Positions 38,542-46,953 of a stretch of DNA of 64,000 bases are shown here, in pieces. Positions within the stretch are counted from its first letter, which is position 1. Every line of letters begins with the position of its first letter. The stretch covers positions 12,255-76,254 of the forward strand of contig DATNIT010000284.1 of NCBI GenBank assembly GCA_035604335.1. Reading direction: 5' to 3'. The DNA comes from DASZHJ01 sp035604335. Its GTDB lineage: Bacteria; Pseudomonadota; Alphaproteobacteria; ATCC43930; CGMCC-115725. The notes beneath the pieces were generated by a model. That model was given only the letters and a program-made list of their open reading frames with translations. It ran no database searches and was not told the DNA's origin. The position numbers and the translations under genes were made by a program.

Positions 38542-40692
38542 GTGGTGTGGGCAGGCGCGTGCATCTTGCTGCTCGTGGCGCTGTCGATCTTCGTCGTCGT
38601 GCAGTTCGCGGGCATGCAGCAGGACATCAGCCGACACGAAATCCTCGGTACGGCGCGTGCGACAGCGCTCGTCGTCGAGGAGCAGCTCCGCGCCGGCATC
38701 TCCGACCTGAAGACCCTGGCGGCGCTCCGCCCGAGCAAAGACGAGGATCTCGAGCTGTTTTACCGCGAGAGCAAAGCCGTGGCAGAGGCGGACGACGGTT
38801 GGGTCCGGTTCACAAAGGCCTCCGGCGAGACCATGTTCGATACCAGACTGGAGTTCGGCACGCCGACCAGCCGCCTAGAGGACGGCAGCGACTTTGAGCA
38901 GGCAGTCGCGAGCCGACAGCTCCTGGTGTCGAACCTGTTCTACGCCAGCCTTGGCGGCCGGCCGCAGTTTTCGATTCATCTGCCGATCGTCGAGGCGGAC
39001 CAGGTCCGTCGTGTCCTGAGCATCTCGTTTCCGGTGACCGTGCTTGCGCGCTTGCTGGCGGCTCAGCAGTTGCCGGAGACATGGACTGTCGGAGTCTCCG
39101 ATCGGACGCGAACCATCATGGCCCGACACGACAACTCGGAGGCTTTCGTCGGGCGCCGCGTACCGGCGCAGGCGCCTCGCGTGCCCGACGGGCAGACCGA
39201 GGCTTTCTTCCCGGTCGCGGACGCCGGCGGCGTACCGATCTATTTGACCGCCATCCGCTCCGAATTGTCGGGCTGGGAAGTCGTTGTCGGGCTCCCGCAG
39301 GCGGAGGCGGACGCCCCCCTCCAGACTTCGCTCCTGCGCGTCCTTGGCGCCGGTGCTCTGGTGCTGATGATCGGCATCTCCGCCGCCTGGATCGTGGGTC
39401 ATGGCTTGTCGCGCTCGATGGCGCAGCTCTCTGCTGCGGCATTGGGCCTGGTGGACCTCAAGTCGACTCCGGCGGTCCGCTCGGCAATTAGTGAGATCGG
39501 CGACGTCGCCTCCGCGCTCGAGACCGCAGGCGAGCGTCTGCGCGACAACGACAATCGCCTGCGCCGCGCTCAGGAGCATCTCGCTCGTGCGCAAAAGGTG
39601 GCAAGCATTGGAAGCTACGAGCACGACTTTGCCACGGGGAAAAGCATCTGGAGCACGGAGACCTATGCGATCTTCGGTCAGTCGCCGGAGACCTACACGC
39701 CATCGGCGGCCAATTTCATCGGCTGCGTGCACCAGGAAGATCGCGCGCTCGTGGCGAAGCTCGTCGAGGCGATCCGCGCAGGTTGCGAGTCGCCGGGCGC
39801 GGATATTCGGATCGTGCGGCCGGACGGCAACGCGCGCGTCGTTCACATCGCGTGCGAACTCGTCCGGAATGCCCAAGGCGCCATCACCGGCTATCTCGGC
39901 ACCTGCCTCGACGTGACGGAGCGCTCGCAGCTCGAGCGCGGCCGGCTCGAGCTGGAGGCGCAGTTGCACCACTCACAAAAGTTGGAGGCGCTCGGCACGC
40001 TCGCGGGCGGGATTGCCCATGACATCAACAACACGCTGGTTCCGGTAGTGGCGCTGGCGAAGCGCGTCAGGGACAAGCTCCCCGCCGGGAGTCAGGATCG
40101 GCGGTGCCTCGATATGGTGTTCGAGGCGGGACTCCGCATCCGCGACCTTGTGGGCCGCATTCTGGCGTTCAGCCGAAAGGAAACCGCGGCCTGGGCCGTC
40201 GTCGATCTCGCGTTCGTGGTTCGCGAGACCGTGCAGATGCTCCGCGCGACCATACCGACCACCATCGAGATTAACGTGAGCGTTGGCCGTGCCACTCCGA
40301 TGTGGGGCGATGCCTCGCAGCTCACGCAGGTGATCACGAACCTGGTGACGAACTCCGCGCAGGCCATCGACCGCGCGCCCGGAAGGATCGCGATTGCGCT
40401 CGATCAGCGGAGCCGCGCGGAGGGCGACGCTCTCGTGCTCTCCGTCTCCGATACGGGCGCCGGCATGGACGAGGCGACGTGCCAGCGCATCTTCGAGCCG
40501 TTCTTCACGACCAAGCCAGTCGGCCAAGGCACCGGGCTCGGCCTTGCGATCGTCCACGGCATCGTGGCCGCCCACAAGGGGGCCATCAGCGTCACCAGCG
40601 AGGTCGGTCGCGGCACCTGCTTCGAGATCGTGTTCCCGTTGTTGGTCGTCGCAAGCAAACCCGAAAATCCCGCGGTGACCGCCGCCGCTTAG
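38542..40692 (+). CDS. PAS-domain sensor histidine kinase
   Basis: About 716 residues: a membrane helix at residues 4-22, a periplasmic Cache-like sensor (about 25-265), a second helix (VLGAGALVLMIGISAAW, about 267-290), a linker coiled coil, a PAS domain (about 350-460), a HisKA domain with phospho-acceptor H493 in GGIAHDINN, and an ATPase domain (NLVTNSAQAI N-box, DTGAGMDE G1, TGLGLAIVHG G2). The annotated start is GTG 38542, but the frame upstream to a stop at 38464 contains a basic RRRRWRF stretch that looks like a normal membrane leader; no ATG, GTG or TTG lies there, only CTG (38500). No partner response regulator is near. Confidence 0.85.
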   Translation: MVWAGACILLLVALSIFVVVQFAGMQQDISRHEILGTARATALVVEEQLRAGISDLKTLAALRPSKDEDLELFYRESKAVAEADDGWVRFTKASGETMFDTRLEFGTPTSRLEDGSDFEQAVASRQLLVSNLFYASLGGRPQFSIHLPIVEADQVRRVLSISFPVTVLARLLAAQQLPETWTVGVSDRTRTIMARHDNSEAFVGRRVPAQAPRVPDGQTEAFFPVADAGGVPIYLTAIRSELSGWEVVVGLPQAEADAPLQTSLLRVLGAGALVLMIGISAAWIVGHGLSRSMAQLSAAALGLVDLKSTPAVRSAISEIGDVASALETAGERLRDNDNRLRRAQEHLARAQKVASIGSYEHDFATGKSIWSTETYAIFGQSPETYTPSAANFIGCVHQEDRALVAKLVEAIRAGCESPGADIRIVRPDGNARVVHIACELVRNAQGAITGYLGTCLDVTERSQLERGRLELEAQLHHSQKLEALGTLAGGIAHDINNTLVPVVALAKRVRDKLPAGSQDRRCLDMVFEAGLRIRDLVGRILAFSRKETAAWAVVDLAFVVRETVQMLRATIPTTIEINVSVGRATPMWGDASQLTQVITNLVTNSAQAIDRAPGRIAIALDQRSRAEGDALVLSVSDTGAGMDEATCQRIFEPFFTTKPVGQGTGLGLAIVHGIVAAHKGAISVTSEVGRGTCFEIVFPLLVVASKPENPAVTAAA

Positions 40693-40709
40693 CGGCGCCG
40701 CTCAGGCTC

Positions 40710-40738
40710 TTGCCAAAACCGGCCCAAACCCCTATCTA
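40710..40738 (+). promoter_or_regulatory. Candidate rpsB promoter
   Basis: TTGCCA at 40710-40715 and TATCTA at 40733-40738 are separated by exactly 17 bases, in the gap before rpsB and just after the kinase stop. The -35 matches 5/6. A transcript starting here would have an untranslated leader of roughly 125-130 bases. Confidence 0.45.
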
Positions 40739-40767
40739 GGCGCGCTTAAACCTCACGCGGGGATGCG

Positions 40768-40836
40768 GCGCCTGCCTTCGTCTCAATGGGATAGGGCAGG
40801 AGGCGCGCTCCGGTGTTGGCCATTCGGCCGACCAAC
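40768..40836 (+). promoter_or_regulatory. Structured 5' leader of rpsB
   Basis: Two hairpins can be drawn in the rpsB leader. The first pairs GCGCC-TGCC (40768-40776) with GGCA-GGCGC (40795-40806) with a 3-base bulge. The second pairs GTTGGCC (40815-40821) with GG and CCAAC (40826-40836). Leaders of rpsB operons are often sites of autoregulation by S2. The pairing is drawn by eye and not energy-calculated. Confidence 0.35.
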
Positions 40837-40873
40837 CCCCGCGGCGGCTCAACCGGAAAAAGGATTTGATTCC

Positions 40874-41680
40874 ATGGCTATGCCGAGTTTTACCATGCGC
40901 CAGCTCCTGGAAGCCGGCGTGCATTTTGGCCATCACACCCGGCGCTGGAACCCGAAGATGGCGGGCTACATCTTCGGCGCCCGGAACGGGATTCACATCA
41001 TCGACCTCGAGCAGACCGTGCCCAATCTGCACCGCGCGCTCCAGGCCGTGCGCGACGTGGCCGCGAGCGGCGGGCGCGTGCTGTTCGTGGGCACCAAGCG
41101 GCAGGCTCAGGAGCCGATCGCCGAGGCGGCCAAGCGCTGCGGCCAGTACTTCGTGAACCACCGCTGGCTCGGCGGGATGCTGACCAATTTCAAGACCATC
41201 TCGCAATCGATCAAGCGCCTCAAGGAGCTCGACGAGCAGATCAACCATCCGGCCGCGGGGCTGACCAAGCGCGAGCTCCTGGAGCTGACCCGCGACCGCG
41301 ACAAGCTCGAGCGGGCGCTCGGCGGCATCAAGGAGATGGGCGGGCTGCCCGACATCCTGTTCGTCATCGACACGAACAAGGAAGCGATCGCGGTCAAGGA
41401 AGCGAACACGCTGAAGCTTCCGGTGGTGGCGATCCTCGACAGCAACTCGGCGCCCGACGGCATCGCCTATCCCGTGCCCGGCAACGACGACGCCATGCGG
41501 GCGATCAATCTCTACTGCGATCTGATGGCGCAGGCGGTGCTCGACGGACTGCAAGCAGAGCTCGCGAGCTCCGGGGCCGACGTTGGCGCCCAGCCGGCGC
41601 CGCCGGTCGAGACCCTGCCGGAACCGGAGACGCCGGTGCCCGCGGCCGGGCCAGCGTCAGAGGCGCGGCCGGAGGCCTGA
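40874..41680 (+). CDS. rpsB: 30S ribosomal protein S2
   Basis: A 268-residue S2. The start MPSFTMRQLLEAGVHFGH, the RWNPKMAGYIFGARNGIHI, noted as RRWNPKM and FGARNGIHIIDLEQT, and the ILDSNSAPDGIAYPVPGNDD, noted as DSNSAPDGIAYPVPGND, motifs are universal S2 signatures. The initiator is ATG 40874 (MAMPSF). It is the first gene of the rpsB-tsf-pyrH-frr-uppS-cdsA block. The C-terminus extends about 20 residues beyond the conserved part with Pro/Glu-rich sequence. Confidence 0.98.
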   Translation: MAMPSFTMRQLLEAGVHFGHHTRRWNPKMAGYIFGARNGIHIIDLEQTVPNLHRALQAVRDVAASGGRVLFVGTKRQAQEPIAEAAKRCGQYFVNHRWLGGMLTNFKTISQSIKRLKELDEQINHPAAGLTKRELLELTRDRDKLERALGGIKEMGGLPDILFVIDTNKEAIAVKEANTLKLPVVAILDSNSAPDGIAYPVPGNDDAMRAINLYCDLMAQAVLDGLQAELASSGADVGAQPAPPVETLPEPETPVPAAGPASEARPEA

Positions 41681-41717
41681 GCGCTCTCGCGGCGCGGGGG
41701 GCATCCCCATATTTTCC

Positions 41718-41755
41718 GCGGGTCACGATCCGCCACGCCAACCCTCGTGACCCGC
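41718..41755. repeat. 10-bp perfect inverted repeat between rpsB and tsf
   Basis: GCGGGTCACG at 41718-41727 and CGTGACCCGC at 41746-41755 are perfectly complementary, with an 18-base loop. This can form a strong RNA hairpin in the intercistronic region directly before a terminator-like structure. Confidence 0.65.
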
Positions 41756-41765
41756 CCGCAATTGT

Positions 41766-41785
41766 AGGGCGCTCGAGCCCTTTTT
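41766..41785 (+). terminator. Intrinsic terminator-like hairpin between rpsB and tsf
   Basis: AGGGC (41766-41770), a 6-base loop and GCCCT (41777-41781) are followed by a T-run to 41785. It lies 21 bp before the tsf ATG, so partial termination would lower tsf expression relative to rpsB. A terminator between rpsB and tsf is known in E. coli. The 10-bp inverted repeat upstream could favour or compete with it. Confidence 0.55.
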
Positions 41786-41806
41786 GCTTATCGGAGATAG
41801 CGAGTC

Positions 41807-42691
41807 ATGGCTGAGATCACTGCTGCGCTCGTCAAGGAACTGCGCGAGAAGACCGGCGCCGGCATGATGGATTGCAAGCGGGCGCTGGGCGAGGTTTCGG
41901 GCGATCTGGAGCAGGCTGTGGATTGGCTGCGCAAGAAGGGCTTGTCCGCCGCCGCGAAGAAAGCGGGCCGGGTCGCCGCCGAAGGCCTGGTGGGCGCCGC
42001 AACGGAGGGCGGCGCGGGTGCCGTGGTTGAGGTCAACTGCGAGACCGACTTCGTCGCGCGCAACGAGGCCTTCCAGGGATTCGTCAAGACCGTGACCGCG
42101 CTGGTGCTTGCCAAGGGCGACGACCTCGAGGCGCTGAAGGCTGCACCCTATCCCGGCACCGGCCGGAGCGTCGCCGACGAGCTCACGCACCTCATCGCGA
42201 CCATCGGCGAGAACATGGCGCTTCGCCGCGCCAAGCGGATCAAGGTTACTGACGGCGTCGTAGTGCCCTACGTGCATGGCGCGCTGGTGCCAGGGCTCGG
42301 CAAGATCGGCACCCTGGTAGCACTGGAGTCGGGTGCCGATGCCGGCACCCTCGACGCTCTCGGCCGCGAGCTCGCCATGCATGTGGCGGCGGTCAATCCG
42401 ACTTACCTCGACACGGCCTCGGTCGATCGGGCGACGCTCGAGCGCGAGCGCGAGATCCTGCGCGACCGGGCGCGCCAGTCCGGCAAACCCGACGCGATCA
42501 TCGACAAGATCGTCGAGGGCCAGTTGCGCAAGTTCTACGAGGAGACCGTGCTGCTCGAGCAGGTCCATGTGCGCGATGGCGAGAGCCGAGTCGGGAAGGT
42601 GGTGGAGGTCGCCGCGAAGGCGGCCGGAGTGCCGATCCGGCTCGCGGGCTATGCGCGCTTCAAGGTCGGCGAAGGCATCGAGAAGAGCTGA
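41807..42691 (+). CDS. tsf: Translation elongation factor Ts
   Basis: A 294-residue EF-Ts, the nucleotide exchange factor of EF-Tu. The start MAEITAALVKELREKTGAGM, noted as VKELREKTGAGMMDCK, and NCETDFVARNEAF are the conserved signatures, with the coiled-coil and C-terminal core intact. Follows rpsB with a structured 126-bp gap. Confidence 0.98.
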   Translation: MAEITAALVKELREKTGAGMMDCKRALGEVSGDLEQAVDWLRKKGLSAAAKKAGRVAAEGLVGAATEGGAGAVVEVNCETDFVARNEAFQGFVKTVTALVLAKGDDLEALKAAPYPGTGRSVADELTHLIATIGENMALRRAKRIKVTDGVVVPYVHGALVPGLGKIGTLVALESGADAGTLDALGRELAMHVAAVNPTYLDTASVDRATLEREREILRDRARQSGKPDAIIDKIVEGQLRKFYEETVLLEQVHVRDGESRVGKVVEVAAKAAGVPIRLAGYARFKVGEGIEKS

Positions 42692-42805
42692 GCCCGGCGG
42701 ATCGGTGCCCGACTCGGAGGTCCCCCTCAAGACGGGCGCCGACCGTTTGTGTATGATTGTGACAGTCGGCCGCCCGGGGCCGACGCGAACCTGACCTCGA
42801 ACGCC

Positions 42806-43582
42806 ATGCCAGCGGATTTGAAATACCGCCGCGTCCTCCTGAAGATCTCCGGCGAGGCCCTGTTGGGCGACCGGGAATACGGACAGGACCCATCGGTCGT
42901 GGGCCGCATCGCCGACGAGGTGAGGCAAGTCCATGCCCTCGGCGTCGAAATCTGCATGGTGATCGGCGGCGGGAACATCTTCCGCGGGCTCGCCGGCGCC
43001 GCCAACGGCATCGAGCGCGCGACGGCCGACTACATGGGAATGCTGGCGACGGTGATCAACTCGCTCGCCATGCAGAGCGCGCTGGAGCGGCTCGGCGTGA
43101 CGACGCGCGTGCTCTCGGCCATCAGCATGCAAGCGGTCTGCGAGCCTTACATCCGCCGCCGCGCGATCCGACACATGGAGAAGGGGCGCGCGGTGATTTT
43201 CGCCGCCGGCACCGGCAACCCGTTCTTCACCACCGACACCGCGGCCGCCCTCCGCGCCTCGGAGATGGGCTGCGACGCCCTCCTCAAGGGCACCAAGGTG
43301 GACGGCGTCTACTCCGCCGATCCCAAGAAGGTGCGCAACGCGGAGCGCTACGATCGACTGACGTACTTGGAGGTGCTCTCGCGCGACCTACAGGTCATGG
43401 ATGCGGCGGCGATCTCGCTCGCGCGGGAAAATCGCATTCCGATATTGGTTTTCTCGATCCAAGAAAGCGGCGGGTTCGCCGACGTGGTGACCGGCCGCGG
43501 TCGCTTCACCGTTATTACGGAGGAGAGCGCCGTCCTCAACCGCTTCGTCGCCTCTAAAGAGCCGGGAGGGCCAAAGCCGTGA
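42806..43582 (+). CDS. pyrH: UMP kinase
   Basis: A 258-residue UMP kinase. Motifs: RVLLKISGEALLG at the start, MVIGGGNIFRGL, then AAGTGNPFFTTDTAAALRA and GTKVDGVYSADPKK. It phosphorylates UMP to UDP. ATG 42806 fits the family; 114 bp separate it from tsf. Its stop overlaps frr by 4 bases (GTGA). Confidence 0.97.
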   Translation: MPADLKYRRVLLKISGEALLGDREYGQDPSVVGRIADEVRQVHALGVEICMVIGGGNIFRGLAGAANGIERATADYMGMLATVINSLAMQSALERLGVTTRVLSAISMQAVCEPYIRRRAIRHMEKGRAVIFAAGTGNPFFTTDTAAALRASEMGCDALLKGTKVDGVYSADPKKVRNAERYDRLTYLEVLSRDLQVMDAAAISLARENRIPILVFSIQESGGFADVVTGRGRFTVITEESAVLNRFVASKEPGGPKP

Positions 43583-44139
43583 GCGAAGACAAGGTGATCA
43601 CCGATCTGCGCCGCCGCATGGAGGGCGCCATCGACTCTCTCAAGAAGGAGTTGGGAGGCCTCCGGACCGGGCGCGCCTCGCCCAGTCTCCTCGAGAGCGT
43701 CAGCGTGAGCGCCTACGGCGCCACCATGCCGCTCAACCAGCTGAGCACCGTGAGCGCTCCGGAGCCGCGTCTCCTGGTCGTGCAGGTGTGGGATCGGAGC
43801 ATGGCCAAGGCGGTGGACGCCGCGATCCGCGAAGCCGGGCTCGGGCTCAATCCGCAAAGCGAAGGCCAGGTAATCCGCGTGCCGATCCCGCCCTTGAGCG
43901 AGGAGCGGCGCAAGGAGCTCACCAAGATCGCGCACAAATATGCCGAGCAGGCGCGGGTTTCCGTGCGAAACGTGCGGCGCGACGGGCTCGAGGCCCTGAA
44001 GAAACGCGAGAAAGACCGCGATCTCACGCAAGACCAGCATCGCAAGCTCGACAAGGACGTGCAGACCCTGACCGACGATACGATCAAGAAGGTCGACGAG
44101 ACGCTCGCCCAAAAGGAAAAAGAAATCCTGCACGTGTGA
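43579..44139 (+). CDS. frr: Ribosome recycling factor
   Basis: A 186-residue RRF, three-helix bundle plus beta domain. LRTGRASPSLLESVSV, LNQLSTVSAPEPRLL, and IRVPIPPLSEERRKEL are typical. It splits the post-termination ribosome. GTG start overlapping the pyrH TGA (GTGA); uppS follows 6 bp later. Confidence 0.97.
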   Translation: MSEDKVITDLRRRMEGAIDSLKKELGGLRTGRASPSLLESVSVSAYGATMPLNQLSTVSAPEPRLLVVQVWDRSMAKAVDAAIREAGLGLNPQSEGQVIRVPIPPLSEERRKELTKIAHKYAEQARVSVRNVRRDGLEALKKREKDRDLTQDQHRKLDKDVQTLTDDTIKKVDETLAQKEKEILHV

Positions 44140-44144
44140 CGATC

Positions 44145-44876
44145 ATGGATACGCGTAGCAATCCTTTGCCGCCGCCCGCTCACGTCGCGATCATCATGGA
44201 CGGGAATGGGCGCTGGGCGAAGGCGCGTGGCTTGCCCCGCATTGCCGGGCACCGGCGCGGCGGCGACGCGGTGCGCCGGGCCGTCGTGGCAGCGGGCGAG
44301 CTCGGCATTCCCTACCTCACGCTCTTCGGGTTTTCCTCCGAGAACTGGAAGCGTCCGGCCGACGAGGTCGACGATCTCATGACCTTGCTGCGCCACTATC
44401 TCCGCGGCGAAGTCGCCGAGCTGCACCGCAACAACGTGCGCGTGCGCGTGATCGGCGACCGAGAGCGGTTGGCGCCCGACATCGTGACGCTCATCGACAA
44501 CACCGAGGCCCTCACGGCCGGAAACACCGGGCTCAAGCTATCGGTGGCGCTCTCCTATGGGGGACGAGCCGAGATCGCCGGCGCGGCACGGCGCATTGCC
44601 CAGGCAGCCCTCGCGGGCCGCCTGGAGCCCGGTCAGGTCGATGAAACCCTCTTTGCTCGCTACTTGCTGACCGCGGATATGCCGGACCCGGATCTCGTCA
44701 TCCGCACCAGCGGCGAGCAGCGGCTCAGCAATTTCCTGCTCTGGCAGACCGCCTATTCCGAATTCGTATTCATCGACACGCTTTGGCCGGATTTCACCAA
44801 AGCGGATCTGGAGCGCGCCCTCGGCGAGTTTCACGGTCGCGAGCGGCGTTATGGCGCTTCCGCTGGGCGCCGCTAA
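44145..44876 (+). CDS. uppS: Isoprenyl (undecaprenyl) diphosphate synthase
   Basis: A 243-residue cis-prenyltransferase making undecaprenyl diphosphate, the lipid carrier for peptidoglycan and LPS. Signature IIMDGNGRWAKARGLPR (catalytic Asp), AGHRRGGDAVRR, FGFSSENWKRP, and RTSGEQRLSNFLLWQ. It overlaps cdsA by 26 bases. Confidence 0.97.
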   Translation: MDTRSNPLPPPAHVAIIMDGNGRWAKARGLPRIAGHRRGGDAVRRAVVAAGELGIPYLTLFGFSSENWKRPADEVDDLMTLLRHYLRGEVAELHRNNVRVRVIGDRERLAPDIVTLIDNTEALTAGNTGLKLSVALSYGGRAEIAGAARRIAQAALAGRLEPGQVDETLFARYLLTADMPDPDLVIRTSGEQRLSNFLLWQTAYSEFVFIDTLWPDFTKADLERALGEFHGRERRYGASAGRR

Positions 44877-45678
44877 ACCCGACGCTCTCGTCCTGCGCAT
44901 TCTGTCGGCAGCAATCCTGGCGCCGCTGGCTGTCTTGGCGGCTTGGCTGGGTGGCCCGCTCCTTGCGGCGCTGACGATCCTCGCGGCGGCACTGATGGGA
45001 TGGGAGTGGGGTCGGCTCACGGACAGCGGCCGGTTCGGTGCGGTGGGGGCGCTCGTCGCGGGGACGGACGTGATCGTTGCGGGCGTGGCGGCGTTGGGCT
45101 GGCCCGCGGCGGCGCTCGCTCTGCTCGCCGCGGGATCCGTGGCGCGCATGCTCCGGCCGGCGGCCGAGGCCGGCGCCAATCTCTGGGCAGCGATCGGCAC
45201 GTTCTGGATCGGCGCCTCCTGCGTGGCTTTGCTCTGGCTGGCGGCCGACCCTGCGACGGGGCGCGCAACCGTGCTTTGGATCTTTGCCTTGGTATGGGCC
45301 ACCGACAGCGCCGCCTATCTCGTTGGCCGCTGGGTCGGCGGCCCGCGACTGGCGCCGCGCTGGAGCCCGAAGAAGACCTGGTCGGGCGCCCTCGGCGGGG
45401 TCGCCGCGGCCGGGCTCGTCGGGGCCATCTCTGCGAATATGCTGGGCATTTCCATGCTTTCGCCGGTATCTTGGGTCAGCATGGGCCTGTCGGTCGCGAC
45501 GCAATTCGGAGACCTCGCGGAATCCGCGGCCAAGCGGCGCTTCGGCGTCAAGGATACGAGCGGCCTCATTCCCGGCCACGGCGGTTTGCTGGACCGGCTC
45601 GACGGCATGTTGGCTGCTTTGACGGTTGCGGCGATCCTTACTTTGGCGTATGGCGCAAGCCCTGTTGTGTGGAGTTAG
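44851..45678 (+). CDS. cdsA: Phosphatidate cytidylyltransferase
   Basis: A 275-residue multi-span membrane enzyme that makes CDP-diacylglycerol. The family signature is clear: KRRFGVKDTSGLIPGHGGLLDR, noted as KRRFGVKDTSGLIPGHGG, then DRLDG. Also WSPKKTWSGALGG. The ATG at 44851 lies inside the end of uppS. Downstream, where dxr is usually found, the frame leads after 105 bp straight to rseP. Confidence 0.95.
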   Translation: MALPLGAAKPDALVLRILSAAILAPLAVLAAWLGGPLLAALTILAAALMGWEWGRLTDSGRFGAVGALVAGTDVIVAGVAALGWPAAALALLAAGSVARMLRPAAEAGANLWAAIGTFWIGASCVALLWLAADPATGRATVLWIFALVWATDSAAYLVGRWVGGPRLAPRWSPKKTWSGALGGVAAAGLVGAISANMLGISMLSPVSWVSMGLSVATQFGDLAESAAKRRFGVKDTSGLIPGHGGLLDRLDGMLAALTVAAILTLAYGASPVVWS

Positions 45679-45783
45679 GTGGACCCGACCCTATGAAAAT
45701 GTTCATAATTTTGACAAAGACCCGGCAGAATTTGCTGCTACTGTCTCGGCCGTCGCCGCGGAGCGGGAGGGAGATTTAGATCC

Positions 45784-46929
45784 ATGGCCTGGCTCACCGA
45801 CAGCCTCACCTTCGTCGAAGGCAAGATCCTTCCCTTCCTGATCGTCCTCACGGTCCTGGTCTTCGTGCACGAGCTCGGCCACTACTTCTCGGCCCGGCGT
45901 AACGGCGTCAAAGTGCAGGTCTTCTCCATCGGCTTCGGCCCGGAATTGTTCGGCTGGACCAGCCGGTCGGGCACGCGCTGGAAGCTCAGCCTGATTCCGA
46001 TCGGCGGCTACGTGAAGATGTTTGGAGACGCCGACGCGGCCTCGATGCCGAGCGAGACGGTCGAGGAGATGACGGAGGAGGAGAAGGCGGTCTCCTTCTT
46101 TCATAAGCGTCTGATGCAACGCGCGGAGATCGTGGCGGCGGGCCCGGCGGCGAACTTCCTGTTCGCGATCGTTGTGCTCGCGGGCTTCTTCATGACCGTG
46201 GGCCAGCCCTTCACGCCAGCGGATATCGGCGAGGTGATTGCGGGCAGCGCGGCCGAGCGGGCCGGCATGCAGCCGAAGGACAAGATCCTGGCGATCGACG
46301 GCAAGGCGATCGAGCGCTTCGAGGACATCCAGCAGATCGTTGGGCTGAACGACGGCGAGCCCCTGAAGGTGCTCGTGCAAAGGGACGGCGAGCAGCTCGC
46401 GCTCTCGGCGACGCCGACCGTCATCGAGGAGAAGGATGTCTTCGGCAACGTCCACCGCATCGGCCGGCTCGGGATCCAGCGCAAGGGCACCGAGTTCGTG
46501 CGGCGCGATCCCGTGAGCGCGCTGTGGCGCGCGGCCGACGAAACCTGGAACATCGCCGCGGGAACGCTGACCGCCGTCGGCCAGATGGTGATGGGCACGC
46601 GCACCACCGACGAGCTCGGCGGACCCATCCGCATCGCGCAGATGTCGGGGGTGGTGGCGCAAGGCGGGCCGAGCAATCTCATTTGGTTCATGGCGGTGCT
46701 GTCGGTGAACCTCGGGCTGATCAACCTGTTTCCGATTCCGATTCTCGACGGCGGCCACTTGCTGTTCTACGCCGCGGAGGCGATCCGCGGCCGGCCCTTG
46801 GGCCAGCGTGCCCAAGAATATGGCTTCCGGGTCGGACTGGCGCTGGTGTTGACGCTGATGGTCTTCGCCACTTGGAACGATCTCGTCCATACGGGCGTGA
46901 TTCCGTTCTTGAAGAGCCTGCTGACCTAA
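45784..46929 (+). CDS. rseP: Site-2 zinc metalloprotease RseP
   Basis: A 381-residue inner-membrane protease. The zinc motif HELGH lies in the first membrane helix (VLVFVHELGHYFSARRNG), followed by FSIGFGPELFGW, one PDZ domain (about 120-200) and the second half NLFPIPILDGGHL. It cleaves anti-sigma factors and signal peptides within the membrane. The GGGAGGG upstream of the ATG is a good ribosome-binding site. Followed by bamA. Confidence 0.96.
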   Translation: MAWLTDSLTFVEGKILPFLIVLTVLVFVHELGHYFSARRNGVKVQVFSIGFGPELFGWTSRSGTRWKLSLIPIGGYVKMFGDADAASMPSETVEEMTEEEKAVSFFHKRLMQRAEIVAAGPAANFLFAIVVLAGFFMTVGQPFTPADIGEVIAGSAAERAGMQPKDKILAIDGKAIERFEDIQQIVGLNDGEPLKVLVQRDGEQLALSATPTVIEEKDVFGNVHRIGRLGIQRKGTEFVRRDPVSALWRAADETWNIAAGTLTAVGQMVMGTRTTDELGGPIRIAQMSGVVAQGGPSNLIWFMAVLSVNLGLINLFPIPILDGGHLLFYAAEAIRGRPLGQRAQEYGFRVGLALVLTLMVFATWNDLVHTGVIPFLKSLLT

Positions 46930-46953
46930 CGGTCGCCAGAAATAATCGGGGGA

